A DNA stretch of 64,000 nucleotides, taken from the NCBI GenBank assembly GCA_028293825.1, contig JAQGNY010000007.1, forward strand, positions 55,402-119,401, read 5' to 3'. Positions 8,429 to 19,652 of this stretch are shown here, in pieces. The notes under the pieces were generated by a model. It did no database searches. It had not been told where the DNA came from and worked only from the letters and a program-made list of their open reading frames with translations. Source of the stretch: Verrucomicrobiaceae bacterium (GTDB lineage Bacteria; Pseudomonadota; Gammaproteobacteria; Pseudomonadales; CAMLJR01). The position numbers and the translations under genes were made by a program. Every line of letters begins with the position of its first letter. Positions within the stretch are counted from its first letter, which is position 1.

Positions 8429-10081
8429 ATGTCGTCGTCCCCAACCGTTAATCCCCTTGCCGGTAAATTGCTCCCTCAGGAGTTATTAGTCGATATAGCG
8501 AAATTAAACGCAGCCTATTTCGATCGCCCAGATATAGATGCAGTCGAACAGCGCGTCGCTTTCGGCACTTCGGGCCATCGCGGGTCTGCATTTAGTAAAA
8601 CATTTAATGAATGGCATGTGTTGGCAACTAGCCAAGCGGTTTGCGAACACCGGCAACAGCAGAATATCGATGGTCCATTATTTCTCGGTATCGATACTCA
8701 CGCATTATCGGCACCGGCGTTGATGAGCACGCTTGAGGTGCTGGCAGCGAATAAAGTGGAAGTAATGATTGCGGAGCGCGATGAATTCACGCCGACGCCG
8801 GCAATTTCGCACGCCATCCTTACTTATAATCGCGGCCGCGTTAAAGGGCTTTCCGATGGCATAGTGATTACGCCATCGCATAATCCGCCGTCCGATGGCG
8901 GTTATAAATACAATCCGCCGAATGGCGGTCCCGCCGATCAAAGCATTACCAGTTGGATCGAGGCGCGCGCGAATGAATTACTGCGCGAGCAATTGCGCGG
9001 CGTTAAGCGTATTTCATTCGAGCAGGCGTTAGCGGCAGCAACGACCCATCGCCACGATTATTTAAATACCTATGTCGCCGATCTCGGTAATGTGATCGAT
9101 ATGAATTTAATTCGCGATTCGAAAGTGCGCATCGGTGTTGATCCGCTCGGTGGCGCCGGTGTGCGTTACTGGGATGCCATTGGCGCGCATTACGGCCTCA
9201 ATTTAACCGTGGTGAATTCGACGGTCGACCCAACGTTCGCTTTTATGACGGCGGATTGGGACGGGAAAATTCGTATGGACCCGTCCTCCAGTTTCGCCAT
9301 GCAGAAATTAATTAGTTTGAAAGATGGTTTCGATATAGCTGTTGCCTGCGATGCCGATCACGATCGCCACGGCATTGTGGCGCCTAGCGTCGGATTATTG
9401 CCGTCGAATAATTATCTGGCTGTTGCCATCGATTATTTATTTCAGCATCGTCCGCAATGGCGCGCGAATGCGGCGATCGGAAAAACCGTGGTCAGCAGCC
9501 AAATCATCGATCGTGTTGCCGCCAAACTCGGGCGCAAAATTTATGAAGTGCCGGTCGGCTTTAAATGGTTTGTCGATGGCTTGCTCGATGGCTCGTTGGG
9601 ATTCGGCGGTGAAGAAAGTGCCGGCGCATCGTTTCAACGTTTCGACGGTTCCGTATGGACCACCGATAAAGATGGATTTACGCCGGCATTGTTAGCGGCG
9701 GAAATGACCGCGCGCAATGGTCGTGATCCCGGCGAAAGTTATCGTGAATTAACTCGCGCATTGGGTGAGCCGCACTCCGATCGTGTTGAAGCAGCGGCAT
9801 CGCCCCCACAGAAAAAGAAATTATCCAAATTGGCGCCCGAGCAAATTACCAGCACTGAGCTCGCCGGTGAAAAAATCGAAAGCATTCTCAGCCACGCACC
9901 GGGTAATGGTGCTGCTATCGGCGGTTTGAAAATCGTTAGCGCTAATGGTTGGTTTGCGGCGCGGCCTTCCGGTACTGAAAGCATTTATAAAATTTATGCC
10001 GAAAGTTTTCACAGCGATGAACATTTGCAGCGAATCATTGCCGAAGCTCAGGCTATTGTCGACGCGGCTATCGCCGATTAA
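8429..10081 (+). CDS. pgm: Phosphoglucomutase (alpha-D-glucose phosphate-specific)
   Basis: 550 residues, the usual length for bacterial Pgm. It interconverts glucose 1-phosphate and glucose 6-phosphate in the cytosol through a phosphoserine. The catalytic loop TPSHNPPSDGGYKYNPPNGG (Ser near residue 150), the metal loop DADHDRHG (about 310), the sugar loop GGEESAGASF (about 392) and the phosphate-binding RPSGTESIYKIYAES near the C-terminus are all intact. AGAGG lies 7 nt before the ATG. It links glycogen/UDP-glucose metabolism to the phosphoketolase that follows. Confidence 0.96.
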   Translation: MSSSPTVNPLAGKLLPQELLVDIAKLNAAYFDRPDIDAVEQRVAFGTSGHRGSAFSKTFNEWHVLATSQAVCEHRQQQNIDGPLFLGIDTHALSAPALMSTLEVLAANKVEVMIAERDEFTPTPAISHAILTYNRGRVKGLSDGIVITPSHNPPSDGGYKYNPPNGGPADQSITSWIEARANELLREQLRGVKRISFEQALAAATTHRHDYLNTYVADLGNVIDMNLIRDSKVRIGVDPLGGAGVRYWDAIGAHYGLNLTVVNSTVDPTFAFMTADWDGKIRMDPSSSFAMQKLISLKDGFDIAVACDADHDRHGIVAPSVGLLPSNNYLAVAIDYLFQHRPQWRANAAIGKTVVSSQIIDRVAAKLGRKIYEVPVGFKWFVDGLLDGSLGFGGEESAGASFQRFDGSVWTTDKDGFTPALLAAEMTARNGRDPGESYRELTRALGEPHSDRVEAAASPPQKKKLSKLAPEQITSTELAGEKIESILSHAPGNGAAIGGLKIVSANGWFAARPSGTESIYKIYAESFHSDEHLQRIIAEAQAIVDAAIAD

Positions 10082-10194
10082 AAATAAACTTACGTTTAAT
10101 TTTTTTAGGAAGCGCTTTAAGACCCAGTGAAATCATTCTTTGCAAAGTGCCGGGGCGATGTGCGCCTTGGCACGCTATGAGGGAGAGATGAACC

Positions 10195-12564
10195 ATGAAT
10201 ACAGGTGCGCTCACACCCGAATTATTAAAGAATATCGATGCCTATTGGCGCGCGGCCAATTATTTGTCGGTCGCGCAAATTTACCTCGCCGACAACCCAT
10301 TGCTAAAAAGACCGCTGGCGCTGACTGATGTAAAACGGATGGTGTTGGGGCATTGGGGTACTACGCCCGGACAAAATTTTGTTTACGCGCATTTGAATCG
10401 AGTTATTAAAAAATTTGATCTCAATATGATTTATATTTCCGGTCCAGGCCACGGCGGTCCGGCAGTTGTCAGCAATACCTATCTTGAAGGTACTTACACC
10501 GAAGTTTATCCGCACATCACGCAAGATGAAGCCGGACTGCAAAAACTATTTAAACAATTTTCATTTCCCGGTGGCATCCCCAGTCACGCATCACCCGAAT
10601 GCCCCGGCTCGATTCACGAAGGTGGTGAGCTAGGATATTCGCTCAGCCACGCGTTTGGCGCTGTTTTCGATAACCCCGAATTAATCGTTGCTTGCGTGGT
10701 TGGCGATGGCGAAGCAGAAACCGGTCCGCTCGCGACGGCGTGGCACTCGAATAAATTTTTAAATCCCATTACCGATGGCGCCGTGTTACCGATTCTGCAT
10801 TTGAACGGCTACAAGATTGCGAATCCGACAATTTTCGCGCGCATCAGCCACGACGAATTACAGCAATTATTTTACGGCTATGGCTGGACGCCTTTTTTTG
10901 TCGAGGGCGATGATCCGACATTAATGCATGAAGCAATGGCGGCGACGCTAGATACTGTAATCGGGCAAATAAAAAATATTCAGCAACAGGCGCGAGCACA
11001 GAGCAATGTGCAAATTAATCAACGACCATTTTGGCCACTGATTATCTTAAAATCCCCCAAAGGTTGGACCGGACCCAAAGAAGTCGATGGTCTGCCGAAT
11101 GAAGGTACATTCCGTTCGCATCAAGTACCGCTAACAAACTTCGCAAAAAAACCGGAACATTTGCAGCAGCTCGAAAGCTGGTTGAAAAGCTATCGTCCTG
11201 AAGAGTTGTTCGATGGCACTGGTCGGTTGAAAACGGAGTTATCCGCGTTGGCGCCGCGCGGCGAGCGACGTATGGGCGCGAATCCGCATGCCAACGGCGG
11301 TTTGTTGTTACGCGATTTACCGATGCCTGATTTTCGCGAATACGCAGTCGATGTGCCACAGCCAGGCACACTCGGCATTGGCGATACGCATGTGTTGGGG
11401 CGCTTTCTGCGCGATATCGTCAAGCTCAATGCACCGCAAAATAATTTTCGTTTATTCGGACCTGATGAAACATTGTCGAACGGGTTGGAGGCCGTGTTCG
11501 AAGTGACCAATCGTCAATGGGAGGGCGCCACCGAAAGCAATGATGAATTTCTTGCGCCGGCTGGTCGTGTGATGGAAGTGTTGAGCGAGCATCAATGCGA
11601 AGGCTGGCTCGAAGGTTATTTACTGACCGGGCGACACGGTTTATTTAATTGTTATGAAGCGTTTATTCATATCGTCGATTCGATGTTTAACCAGCATGCG
11701 AAGTGGTTGAAAGTCACTGCGCATTTACCGTGGCGAAAGAAAATCGCCTCGCTAAATTATTTATTGGCATCGCATGTATGGCGTCAGGATCACAATGGTT
11801 TTACGCATCAAGATCCTGGTTTTATCGATCATGTCGCAAATAAGAAAGCAGAGATTGTACGAATTTATTTGCCGCCTGACGCGAACTGTTTACTGTCGGT
11901 GATGGATCATTGCTTGCGTAGCCGTCATTACATCAATGTGGTTATTGCCGGCAAACATCCAGCGCCGCAGTGGTTGCCGATGGATGCAGCGGCAAATCAT
12001 TGTCGCGAGGGTATTGGCATCTGGCATTGGGCCGGCAGCGGGGGCGATGACGAGCCGGATGTGGTGATGGCATGCGCGGGCGATGTGCCGACCTTGGAAA
12101 CGCTAGCCGCCGTTTCTATTTTGCGTGAGCATTTGCCGGATTTAAAAATTCGCGTCGTCAATGTTGTCGACTTAATGAAATTGCAACCGGATACCGAACA
12201 CCCGCACGGTTTAAACAGCGCCGATTTCAACGAATTATTCACCATTGGCAAGCCGGTTATTTTTGCTTTTCATGGTTATCCGTCGCTGATCCATAAATTA
12301 ACGTATCGCCGCGCTAATCATCACAATTTGCATGTGCGTGGTTACAAAGAGGAGGGCACGATAACCACCGCTTTCGATATGACGGTATTAAATGATCTGG
12401 ATCGTTTTCATCTGGTGATCGATACCATCGATCGTTTACCGCAAACCGGCGAAGACGGCGCTGCGCTCAAACAAAAGCTTGAAGAAAAACTTATCGAGCA
12501 CAAGCGCTATATTCGGGAGTACGGCGAGGACATGCCGGAAATTCGCAATTGGATGTGGCGCTAA
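10195..12564 (+). CDS. xfp: Phosphoketolase (Xfp/Xpk family)
   Basis: 789 residues, standard length. This thiamine-diphosphate enzyme splits xylulose 5-phosphate (and often fructose 6-phosphate) with phosphate to acetyl phosphate plus a triose or tetrose phosphate. Family signatures are visible: [19 protein letters not shown] (about 83), the ThDP motif [19 protein letters not shown] (about 177), [15 protein letters not shown] (about 421), and the C-terminal ends [27 protein letters not shown] precedes the ATG. It probably forms an operon with the HAD and pgm genes. No acetate kinase is seen here. Confidence 0.95.
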   Translation: MNTGALTPELLKNIDAYWRAANYLSVAQIYLADNPLLKRPLALTDVKRMVLGHWGTTPGQNFVYAHLNRVIKKFDLNMIYISGPGHGGPAVVSNTYLEGTYTEVYPHITQDEAGLQKLFKQFSFPGGIPSHASPECPGSIHEGGELGYSLSHAFGAVFDNPELIVACVVGDGEAETGPLATAWHSNKFLNPITDGAVLPILHLNGYKIANPTIFARISHDELQQLFYGYGWTPFFVEGDDPTLMHEAMAATLDTVIGQIKNIQQQARAQSNVQINQRPFWPLIILKSPKGWTGPKEVDGLPNEGTFRSHQVPLTNFAKKPEHLQQLESWLKSYRPEELFDGTGRLKTELSALAPRGERRMGANPHANGGLLLRDLPMPDFREYAVDVPQPGTLGIGDTHVLGRFLRDIVKLNAPQNNFRLFGPDETLSNGLEAVFEVTNRQWEGATESNDEFLAPAGRVMEVLSEHQCEGWLEGYLLTGRHGLFNCYEAFIHIVDSMFNQHAKWLKVTAHLPWRKKIASLNYLLASHVWRQDHNGFTHQDPGFIDHVANKKAEIVRIYLPPDANCLLSVMDHCLRSRHYINVVIAGKHPAPQWLPMDAAANHCREGIGIWHWAGSGGDDEPDVVMACAGDVPTLETLAAVSILREHLPDLKIRVVNVVDLMKLQPDTEHPHGLNSADFNELFTIGKPVIFAFHGYPSLIHKLTYRRANHHNLHVRGYKEEGTITTAFDMTVLNDLDRFHLVIDTIDRLPQTGEDGAALKQKLEEKLIEHKRYIREYGEDMPEIRNWMWR

Positions 12565-12623
12565 ACAAAGTGCGTGCTAAGTGAATCTTGCTTTGAGCGC
12601 ACTGTGAATAATTTATGGATGAA

Positions 12624-14174
12624 TTAACGCAGCCCTAGTTTTTTCAATAATCGAAAAAAATTACTGCGATCCATGCCGGCCGCTCGCGCTGCAGCGGCTA
12701 AATTATCGTGGTTATTTTGTAGTTGTCGTTGCAGCCACATTTTTTGAAATTCAAGCAGTGCTTCCGGCAATGTGGCTGCCGTTGAATTTATAAAAGGTAG
12801 TGCTTCGTCTTTAGATTCATTCAGCGCGCGCGTTAAGCCGAGATGCGTAGTTTCAATCGTAACCCAACGTTGCGTGCGCCCTTGGTCGGCTGCCGCCAGT
12901 AACGCAGCGCGGCTCATCACATGTTCGAGCTCGCGTACATTACCAGGCCATTCATAATCGAGCAGCGCCTGTTTTGCGGCGGCAGACAAACGAATATTGC
13001 GAATATTCAAACGCTGTTGATCGCGCTCGAGAAAATAGCCGGCGAGTGTGAGCACATCGCGACCGCGTTCGCGCAATGGCGGCACGGTAATCGGAAATAC
13101 ACTGAGTCGATGATACAAATCGGCGCGGAAACGGCCGGCGGCAACTTCCAATTTTAAATCGCGATTGGTGGCGGCAATAATGCGGACGTCGACATGCGCC
13201 TGTCGGTCGCTGCCGATGCGTTGAATTTCGCCGCTTTGCAAAACACGTAATAATTTAGCTTGAATCGATAGCGGCAATTCGCCGACTTCATCCAATAATA
13301 AAGTGCCGCCATCGGCTAATTCGAATTTACCGGCACGGTCGCTGACTGCGCCGGTGAACGATCCGCGTTTGTGGCCGAACAATTCACTCTCGGCCAATGT
13401 TTCCGGCAGCGCCGCGCAATTAACGTGAATTAACGTTTTTTTTGCGCGCGCCGATTGGCGATGCAATTGCTGCGCTACTAATTCTTTACCGACCCCGGTT
13501 TCGCCGAGAATTAATACCAATAAATCCGAACCCGCTACCGTTTCGATATTGCGCCGCAACGTTTGTATCGCCGCACTTTTTCCGACTAGCTCCTGCGTGT
13601 CGCGTTCGGCCAATAGTAATTGATTGAATTGATGTTCGCGATCCACTTCCGCACGCAGGCCATCAATGGTTTGCGCGGTTTTAACGGATGCTTCGGTTAA
13701 ACGAATAAATGTGCGCAGCGCAATCGGATCGATGCGATCGAACGTGCCCGGTTGCAACGCGTCCAGCGTCAACACGCCCCACGCTTGGTTGTCGATAAAT
13801 AACGCCGCACCCATGCAGTCGTGCACGGGCAAATTATCGGGCGTGCCTTCGACCAGGCCATCATACGGATCGGGCAGGTCGGCATCGTTGAAACGCACCG
13901 GCTCACGGCTTAATAAAATACGCGCCAAACGCGGCTGCTCCGCGACCACGAAGCGCCGTCCCAAGGTGTCTTCACTCAAGCCGCTTACCGCCATCGGCTG
14001 CAATACCGTGTCGCGCAATTGCAGTAAGGCTGCGGCATCGCACGGGAATATCTGGCGCAATGCGGTAAGCAAGCGCTGATAGCGCTCTTCCGGCGCAAGC
14101 ACTTGGGCGAGGTCGGTGACGATATTAATTACCGCCTGATTGAAGGCTTCTTGAGTTTGCGCGGACGTTGTCAT
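12624..14174 (-). CDS. norR: Nitric-oxide-sensing sigma-54 activator NorR
   Basis: 516 residues in the classic NorR order: an N-terminal GAF domain (about 20-170) that holds the NO-sensing iron, an AAA+ domain (about 190-425) with Walker A GETGVGKE, the sigma-54 loop GSFTGA (Ser in place of the usual first Ala) and Walker [10 protein letters not shown], and a C-terminal Fis-type helix-turn-helix ([19 protein letters not shown]). It activates sigma-54 transcription of NO-detoxifying genes. It is divergent from hmp, and the intergenic DNA carries two GT-N7-AC sites. Confidence 0.92.
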   Translation of the reverse strand: MTTSAQTQEAFNQAVINIVTDLAQVLAPEERYQRLLTALRQIFPCDAAALLQLRDTVLQPMAVSGLSEDTLGRRFVVAEQPRLARILLSREPVRFNDADLPDPYDGLVEGTPDNLPVHDCMGAALFIDNQAWGVLTLDALQPGTFDRIDPIALRTFIRLTEASVKTAQTIDGLRAEVDREHQFNQLLLAERDTQELVGKSAAIQTLRRNIETVAGSDLLVLILGETGVGKELVAQQLHRQSARAKKTLIHVNCAALPETLAESELFGHKRGSFTGAVSDRAGKFELADGGTLLLDEVGELPLSIQAKLLRVLQSGEIQRIGSDRQAHVDVRIIAATNRDLKLEVAAGRFRADLYHRLSVFPITVPPLRERGRDVLTLAGYFLERDQQRLNIRNIRLSAAAKQALLDYEWPGNVRELEHVMSRAALLAAADQGRTQRWVTIETTHLGLTRALNESKDEALPFINSTAATLPEALLEFQKMWLQRQLQNNHDNLAAAARAAGMDRSNFFRLLKKLGLR

Positions 14175-14189
14175 AAAAACCTGTGCGTT

Positions 14190-14200
14190 GTTATTTGGAC
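14190..14200. promoter_or_regulatory. NorR-type binding site 1 (GT-N7-AC)
   Basis: GTTATTTGGAC matches the GT-N7-AC core known for NorR enhancers. It lies 16 bp upstream of norR's start and about 150 bp before hmp. Pairs with site 2, 26 bp away. Confidence 0.6.
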
Positions 14201-14215
14201 AACAGTCTACCAGCT

Positions 14216-14226
14216 GTCATTTTGAC
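14216..14226. promoter_or_regulatory. NorR-type binding site 2 (GT-N7-AC)
   Basis: GTCATTTTGAC matches GT-N7-AC and sits inside a perfect TGTCA-TTT-TGACA inverted repeat. It lies about 50 bp upstream of a -24/-12-like element before hmp. Confidence 0.65.
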
Positions 14227-14267
14227 AACGCTATGTTTAAGTGTTTGAAATGACTCAAGTGCGGAGG

Positions 14268-14283
14268 CGGCATACTTATTGGA
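14268..14283 (+). promoter_or_regulatory. Possible sigma-54 promoter of hmp
   Basis: CGGCATACTTATTGGA resembles the sigma-54 consensus, with GG at -24 and a 12-bp step to the -12 element. The -12 dinucleotide reads GG instead of the near-invariant GC. Position and the upstream NorR sites support it; the -12 mismatch weakens it. Confidence 0.4.
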
Positions 14284-14350
14284 GTAATCCTGTTGTGATA
14301 ACGAACCATGTAAGCGACGAACTTTCGAATTAAATCAGAGGACAGGCACG

Positions 14351-15535
14351 ATGCTATCCACTCAGACAATCATTTTAGTAAAAGCGACAGTGCCGGTGCT
14401 ACAGCAATACGGCGAGCAAATCACCACGCATTTTTATCAGAAATTATTTAGCGATTATCCGGCGACGAGAGTGTATTTCAATCAGGCGCATCAAGCTGCC
14501 GGTACCCAGCCGCGTGCACTGGCGAACAGTATTTTGGCGTATGCCGCGAATATCGATCGGCTCGCCGCGCTGAAAGACGCGTTGCCTGCGATTATTCAAA
14601 AACATGTGTCGCTGGATATTCGTCCCGAACATTATCCGATTGTCGGCAGGTGTTTACTGAGCGCCATTAAAGATGTGTTAGGCGACGCCGCGACCGATGA
14701 AATCATTGCTGCATGGGGCGAGGCTTATCAGCAACTCGCGGCGATTTTGATCGGCGCGGAAGAACAAATTTATCGCGATAGAGCAGCGCTTACCGGTGGC
14801 TGGCGCGGACCGCGCGCATTTCGGGTCGCGCGTAAGGAAATCGAAAGCAGCGTCATCACCTCGTTTTATTTCGAGCCGGTCGATGGCGGCCAATTGATGA
14901 CGTTTGCTGCCGGTCAATTTATTAGTATTTTGCTGACCGTTGATGGGCAAGCGTTGCGGCGCAACTATTCATTGTCGGACGCGCCCGACAAAGCGTATTA
15001 CCGCATCAGCGTTAAGCGCGAGCCGAATGGCGTCGCTTCGAATTATTTACATGATTACGTCAATGTCGGCGACACGGTCGAGTTGCTCGCGCCCAGCGGT
15101 GAATTTGTTTTGACCGAAGCAACGCGGCCGTTGGTATTGCTCAGCGGCGGTGTCGGAATCACTCCGGCAATCAGTATGTTGAATGCGGTGGCGGCGAGTG
15201 GGCGTCAAATCGAATTTATTCATGCGGCGATTAACGGCAAGGTGCATGCGTTTCGCGAACATGTAGAGGCGATTGCGCAGCAATATCCGAATGTGCGTCC
15301 GTATTTTGTCTACAACGATGCCGCCGCAGACGATGCGCCGCATGCGCATGGTTTTGTGACGCAGGAAATTTTAGGTGCGCGACTGCCGGCGAATCGCGAT
15401 GTCGATTTATATTTCCTCGGTCCGAAACCATTTATGCGTGCAATGTTTCAATCGTCGAAACAATTGGGTATTCCACCGCAACAAATTAAATATGAATTTT
15501 TCGGACCGCTCGAAGATTTGAATGTAGCTGCGTAG
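14351..15535 (+). CDS. hmp: Flavohemoprotein, nitric oxide dioxygenase
   Basis: 394 residues. The N-terminal globin (about 1-138) has the proximal His in KHVSLDIRPEHYP. It is followed by an FAD domain (RRNYSLSDAP, about 207) and an NAD-binding domain (LLSGGVGITPAISML, about 265; KYEFFGP near the end). It oxidises NO to nitrate with O2 and NAD(P)H in the cytosol. It is divergent from norR, whose product most likely switches it on in response to NO. A terminator follows at 15561. Confidence 0.95.
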   Translation: MLSTQTIILVKATVPVLQQYGEQITTHFYQKLFSDYPATRVYFNQAHQAAGTQPRALANSILAYAANIDRLAALKDALPAIIQKHVSLDIRPEHYPIVGRCLLSAIKDVLGDAATDEIIAAWGEAYQQLAAILIGAEEQIYRDRAALTGGWRGPRAFRVARKEIESSVITSFYFEPVDGGQLMTFAAGQFISILLTVDGQALRRNYSLSDAPDKAYYRISVKREPNGVASNYLHDYVNVGDTVELLAPSGEFVLTEATRPLVLLSGGVGITPAISMLNAVAASGRQIEFIHAAINGKVHAFREHVEAIAQQYPNVRPYFVYNDAAADDAPHAHGFVTQEILGARLPANRDVDLYFLGPKPFMRAMFQSSKQLGIPPQQIKYEFFGPLEDLNVAA

Positions 15536-15560
15536 AAATGTAATCGATTTTTTTCGAGAA

Positions 15561-15588
15561 AGACAATCAGTGATGGTTGTCTTTTTTA
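15561..15588 (+). terminator. Rho-independent terminator after hmp
   Basis: AGACAATC at 15561-15568 pairs (one G-U) with GGTTGTCT at 15575-15582 and is followed by a T run. It ends hmp transcription. Confidence 0.8.
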
Positions 15589-15667
15589 TTTTCTATCAAT
15601 GTGTTGTATTTGATTATGCTTGCTGAATTGTTTACTGCATCGATGCAAAAATTGTGATCCAATTTAT

Positions 15668-16927
15668 CTACAAATCTTTTATTTGTTTGCCTTTACCCGA
15701 GCGATGGCGCTCGCGCAAATCACTTTCGATATAGCGGTCGGTGGTTTGCATCGACGAGTGACCGGCATCGTCGCGCACGTGCTCGCGTGGTCTGGTTTTT
15801 ACATCTTCAGAAATGCCGGTATGGCGTAACCAGTGGACGGTAGCTGCGCGCAATTCGGCCGCGTCGTCGCCCATGCCGTCGGCTACCATGCGTTCAAAAG
15901 CGGCGTCGAAACAGTGCTGAACGATAGTACGAATATGCCGCGTGCTGGTGACCGGACCCTTGCCTAAGTTTTTTTGTACCAACGGCGTTTGTTCATCCTG
16001 CGTGGGCAATGGCGACAAGCCGAGATGATGTCGATAACGGCGCAACGCTTTAAGCATTTCATCGCTCACCGTTACCGTGCGGCTTTTATTGCCTTTACCG
16101 GTAACGTGAAACCACCAATTGCCATCCATGTCTTTACGAAAGTGCCCCATCGCCGGTGTAGAGCGCTCATCGGAAACCAATTCCGAAATACGTAAGTACA
16201 TCGCAAACAAACAATTCATGATAAATAGGGTGCGCTCGTGCGCTTCGGGCGTCGCATTCGCCATCATCTCCGCTGTTTCGATTACGTAATCCCATTGTAG
16301 ATTGCTCACGCGCCGCACGATATCGCGGTTCTGGTTGCGCTGAATGAATTTACTTTTCTGCCGCATCAGCGCAACAGGATTGGATGCCACGACAGTTTCC
16401 TGCAATAGGAAATCATAGAACGAAGACAGCGCGGTAAACGTTGCCTTAACCGCCGCTTGCGATGGCATAAATTGTTTGGTATCCGCCATTTTGCCGCTGC
16501 GAAACTGCGATTTTGGAATCGAGGCGACAAAAGGCCGCCATTCGCTGTTGGGACCGCGCGCACCGTTGCTGTCGATAAAACGCGGCACATTCTTGGTACC
16601 GATCCAGGTCAGCGGCGGGTTTTGACAAAAGCGAATAAATGCTTCGATATCTTCGCGCTTAAGCTCGGCGATGGAAAGTTCTTGAATGTGCCAAGACCAC
16701 TGCAATAAACGCTCAAGCTCGCGCCGGTAAGCGTTAAATGTTGCAGTACTACCGTTGTAGCTGTAGAGGAATTTCAGCGCGAATTCATAATCGCGCTCCG
16801 CGCCATTGATCGTTATATGAGCCGGCAACTGGAATGCATCGGTCTCAGGCTTGAGCTGAAATGGATTACCGATATATTCGAGGTTATCGAAAATAGGAAT
16901 TGGCGCTGAGCGTAAGGCTGCGTTCAT
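15668..16927 (-). CDS. Stand-alone tyrosine recombinase (phage-integrase family)
   Basis: 419 residues. The N-terminal half contains a SAM-like core-binding domain (about 45-180: TATFNAYRRELERLLQW). The catalytic half carries the full set: Arg246 (LRISEL), Lys in the GKGNKSR beta-hairpin (about 279), His365-x2-Arg368 (HWLRHTG), His390 and Tyr399 (TDRYI). It therefore looks active. No phage, integron cassette or conjugation genes adjoin it, and no flanking repeats were found by eye. The filamentous prophage is 35 kb away, so this is probably not its integrase, although that cannot be excluded. Transcription is leftward toward hmp, which is convergent. Confidence 0.88.
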   Translation of the reverse strand: MNAALRSAPIPIFDNLEYIGNPFQLKPETDAFQLPAHITINGAERDYEFALKFLYSYNGSTATFNAYRRELERLLQWSWHIQELSIAELKREDIEAFIRFCQNPPLTWIGTKNVPRFIDSNGARGPNSEWRPFVASIPKSQFRSGKMADTKQFMPSQAAVKATFTALSSFYDFLLQETVVASNPVALMRQKSKFIQRNQNRDIVRRVSNLQWDYVIETAEMMANATPEAHERTLFIMNCLFAMYLRISELVSDERSTPAMGHFRKDMDGNWWFHVTGKGNKSRTVTVSDEMLKALRRYRHHLGLSPLPTQDEQTPLVQKNLGKGPVTSTRHIRTIVQHCFDAAFERMVADGMGDDAAELRAATVHWLRHTGISEDVKTRPREHVRDDAGHSSMQTTDRYIESDLRERHRSGKGKQIKDL

Positions 16928-17244
16928 AGATTGATCGAGAGCTGCTTTCGGAAGGCGTAACTATAACGTTTGCAAGGTGAAATTCCCAAATCAATGCAAA
17001 TAGAGGCCGCAAAAATTCAGCTCTTTGTGCTGCTGATTTTGCTGAGTTATAAGCCCCCGGTTTGAGCGATTCCAGTAAATCTAGGTGGCGTTAGAAAACT
17101 AAAATGATTGGGATTCCGATGGTTGAACTTTTCATCTAACTCCATTTGAATTCTTTTTTCATACAGGCAAGCGTTAAGTTCAATAAGACACAGACAAGAA
17201 ATGCGTTAAGCCGGCGAATTGAATTTAACACAAATAGTTATTCT
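16928..17244. other. Intergenic region, no gene seen
   Basis: About 317 bp upstream of the recombinase. No coding frame, tRNA or clear repeat was recognised; the promoter of the recombinase should lie here. Confidence 0.4.
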
Positions 17245-17451
17245 CTAATCGGCAGTGGGTTCATCATTTTCTGTTGGCGTAGGATTTGGTCCCGCACCCG
17301 GGGTGCTGGAAAATCCCGGTGATTGTTTATGGCGCTGCGGCTCAAAATCAGCCTCGCCAGGGATTGCCGGTCCTGGTGGAGAGCTATTCGCACGCTCATT
17401 TTTTTCAACGGTGTGATCTTTAAAGACATCGCGTTTTGAATCGCTCATCAT
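17245..17451 (-). CDS. Small proline-rich protein downstream of katE
   Basis: 68 residues, hydrophilic and probably disordered, with charged N-terminal residues (MMSDSKRDVFKDHTVEKNE) and a Pro/Gly-rich second half (GPAIPGEADFEPQR, GAGPNPTPTENDEP). A strong AGGAGG lies 5 nt before the first ATG. It is about 100 bp past katE on the same strand and may be cotranscribed with it. An overlapping frame at 17238-17429 lacks a good ribosome site. The function is unknown. Confidence 0.6.
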   Translation of the reverse strand: MMSDSKRDVFKDHTVEKNERANSSPPGPAIPGEADFEPQRHKQSPGFSSTPGAGPNPTPTENDEPTAD

Positions 17452-17552
17452 CGTATCCTCCTAATTGACAGCGCTGAAGGATTCATACTAAAAACCTCCT
17501 CAGCGCTTTCTTTTCATTTAGCAGTTTTCTTCAGTAGAAATTGCCAATCTAT

Positions 17553-19652
17553 TTATGTTTTATCGACATTCGCTTCGCGATCCCAAAACCGCAATTGTCG
17601 ACACGCGGTAATAAATTTTTTCGCACCGGCGGCATTGCTCAATTCGATACAGCCTGCATCGAGCACGTCCGCGATGCCAGTAGCAACGAACAGCGGTTTT
17701 GCTGCGGCAGTAAAACCAATAATTTTGCAATGGGCGAAAGCATCGGCCACAAAATCTTTAGTCGTGGCATCACCATCTAACGCGGCGACTCCTTCGGCAG
17801 ATACCAGCAATACCACCGCATCGAAAACCACCGATGGTCCGCCGCCAATTTTTTCATCGCCTTTTATCAGCATGCCTTTGCTGTCTTTAACACCGCCCAC
17901 GGTCGGCGCAATGACTTTTATTAATGCACCTTCTGCAGTTGCCGCGGCTTTTAATGCGCTGAATAAAGCGGCGTCCGCGCCCTCTGTCACCAGCACCCCG
18001 ATTTTGCGACCTTTAAAGTTTTTTGGGCCATTTTTTAAAATGCTGAGGGCGGCGGATTCCGGCAAATCCTGTCTGGTTGCCATCGCCGCTACTGACGGTG
18101 CAGGTAAGTTCGGCAGACCTAATCCGAGCGCGACGCGCTCCGCCAATTCTTTATCTACATTCAGTAAATTGGCAATTACCCGCTCACGAATTGGTGGGTG
18201 TTCAACTTTGCTGAGTTCAAATGTGAATGCATCGGCGATGTGTTTTTGTTCGATTGGCAACTGACTAATGTAGAACTGCCGCGCCTGGCTGTAATGATCG
18301 GCAAAAGTTTCCGAACGCACGCGCCCTTTGTTATCGGCAATAGGTTCGGGAAAGCTGGTGAAGCCTTTCTGCGCATCTTCACGCGGGCCACCATCAACGC
18401 CGCGACTGTTCGGTTCGTAATTAACGCGACCCGTTGGATTCTTCATTGCCATATGTCCGTCTTGTTGGAAATGATGCATTGGACATTTCGGTGCGTTAAT
18501 CGGCAGTTGCGTGAAATTCGGGCTGCCCAATCTCTTTAATTGCGTATCCAGATAGGAAAAATTTCTGCCCTGCAGCAATGGATCATTGGAATGATCGATA
18601 CCCGGAACGATGTTCTGCGTGCAGAAGGCGACTTGTTCGGTCTCCGCAAAAAAATTATCGACTGCGCGATTCAATACTAATTTTCCGATGCGGCGCACTG
18701 GGATTTCTTCTTCGGGAATTAATTTTGTGGCATCGAGTATATCGAATGCGAATTTTTCCGCGAAGTCGTCATCGAATAATTGCACGCCCAATTCCCATTC
18801 GGGATAATCGCCGCTGCCGATAGCATCCCACAAATCGCGACGGTGAAAATCAGGATCGGCACCGTTAATTTTTAAAGCTTCATTCCACAATACCGATTGC
18901 AGTCCTTGCAGGGGTTTCCAGTGAAATTTAACAAAAGTAGATTTACCTTGAGCGTTCACTAAACGGAATGTGTGTACGCCAAAGCCTTCCATAAATCGAA
19001 ACGAACGCGGAATTGCACGATCCGACATCGCCCACATCAACATATGTGCGCTTTCCGGCGTCAACGAGACAAAGTCCCAAAAATTATCGTGCGCGGTTTG
19101 TGCTTGCGGAAAACCGCGATCGGGTTCTTCCTTGGCGGCATGAATCAGATCGGGAAATTTAATGGCATCTTGAATAAAGAAAACCGGAATATTATTCCCC
19201 ACCAAATCCCAATTGCCTTCCTTTGTATAGAACTTGGTGGCGAATCCGCGCACATCGCGCGCCAAATCGACCGAGCCTTTGCTGCCGGCAACGGTTGAGA
19301 AGCGGACGAATACTGGCGTCTGTTCACCTTTACGCTGAAAAATATCGGCGCGCGAAATATCGGCGAGTGAGCCATAGTTTTTGAAATAACCATGGGCGCC
19401 AAATCCACGCGCATGCACAACGCGTTCTGGAATACGCTCATGATCGAAATGGAATATTTTTTCTCGCAGCACGTGATCTTCTAAAAGACCTGGCCCGCGC
19501 GCACCTGCACGCAGTGAGTTTTGATCATCTGCGATCGGGCTACCTTGCGCGGTAGTTAATACATCAATGCCGTCACCGGCCTGTTGATGTAACTCACCAC
19601 CTTTACCTACGTAAGAGTTTTTTGGCGCGCCCGAACTATTTTTCTTAGCCAT
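17553..19652 (-). CDS. katE: Large-subunit catalase HPII type
   Basis: 699 residues, the size of large-subunit catalases. The heme core has the catalytic His in [14 protein letters not shown], the Asn in [17 protein letters not shown] and the proximal Tyr in [12 protein letters not shown]. The last about 150 residues (from [16 protein letters not shown]) form the DJ-1/PfpI-like C-terminal domain of HPII enzymes. It breaks down hydrogen peroxide, typically in stationary phase. Two start codons are close: AGGAG abuts ATG 19658 and is 6 nt from ATG 19652, so the latter is preferred. Confidence 0.95.
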   Translation of the reverse strand: MAKKNSSGAPKNSYVGKGGELHQQAGDGIDVLTTAQGSPIADDQNSLRAGARGPGLLEDHVLREKIFHFDHERIPERVVHARGFGAHGYFKNYGSLADISRADIFQRKGEQTPVFVRFSTVAGSKGSVDLARDVRGFATKFYTKEGNWDLVGNNIPVFFIQDAIKFPDLIHAAKEEPDRGFPQAQTAHDNFWDFVSLTPESAHMLMWAMSDRAIPRSFRFMEGFGVHTFRLVNAQGKSTFVKFHWKPLQGLQSVLWNEALKINGADPDFHRRDLWDAIGSGDYPEWELGVQLFDDDFAEKFAFDILDATKLIPEEEIPVRRIGKLVLNRAVDNFFAETEQVAFCTQNIVPGIDHSNDPLLQGRNFSYLDTQLKRLGSPNFTQLPINAPKCPMHHFQQDGHMAMKNPTGRVNYEPNSRGVDGGPREDAQKGFTSFPEPIADNKGRVRSETFADHYSQARQFYISQLPIEQKHIADAFTFELSKVEHPPIRERVIANLLNVDKELAERVALGLGLPNLPAPSVAAMATRQDLPESAALSILKNGPKNFKGRKIGVLVTEGADAALFSALKAAATAEGALIKVIAPTVGGVKDSKGMLIKGDEKIGGGPSVVFDAVVLLVSAEGVAALDGDATTKDFVADAFAHCKIIGFTAAAKPLFVATGIADVLDAGCIELSNAAGAKKFITACRQLRFWDREANVDKT

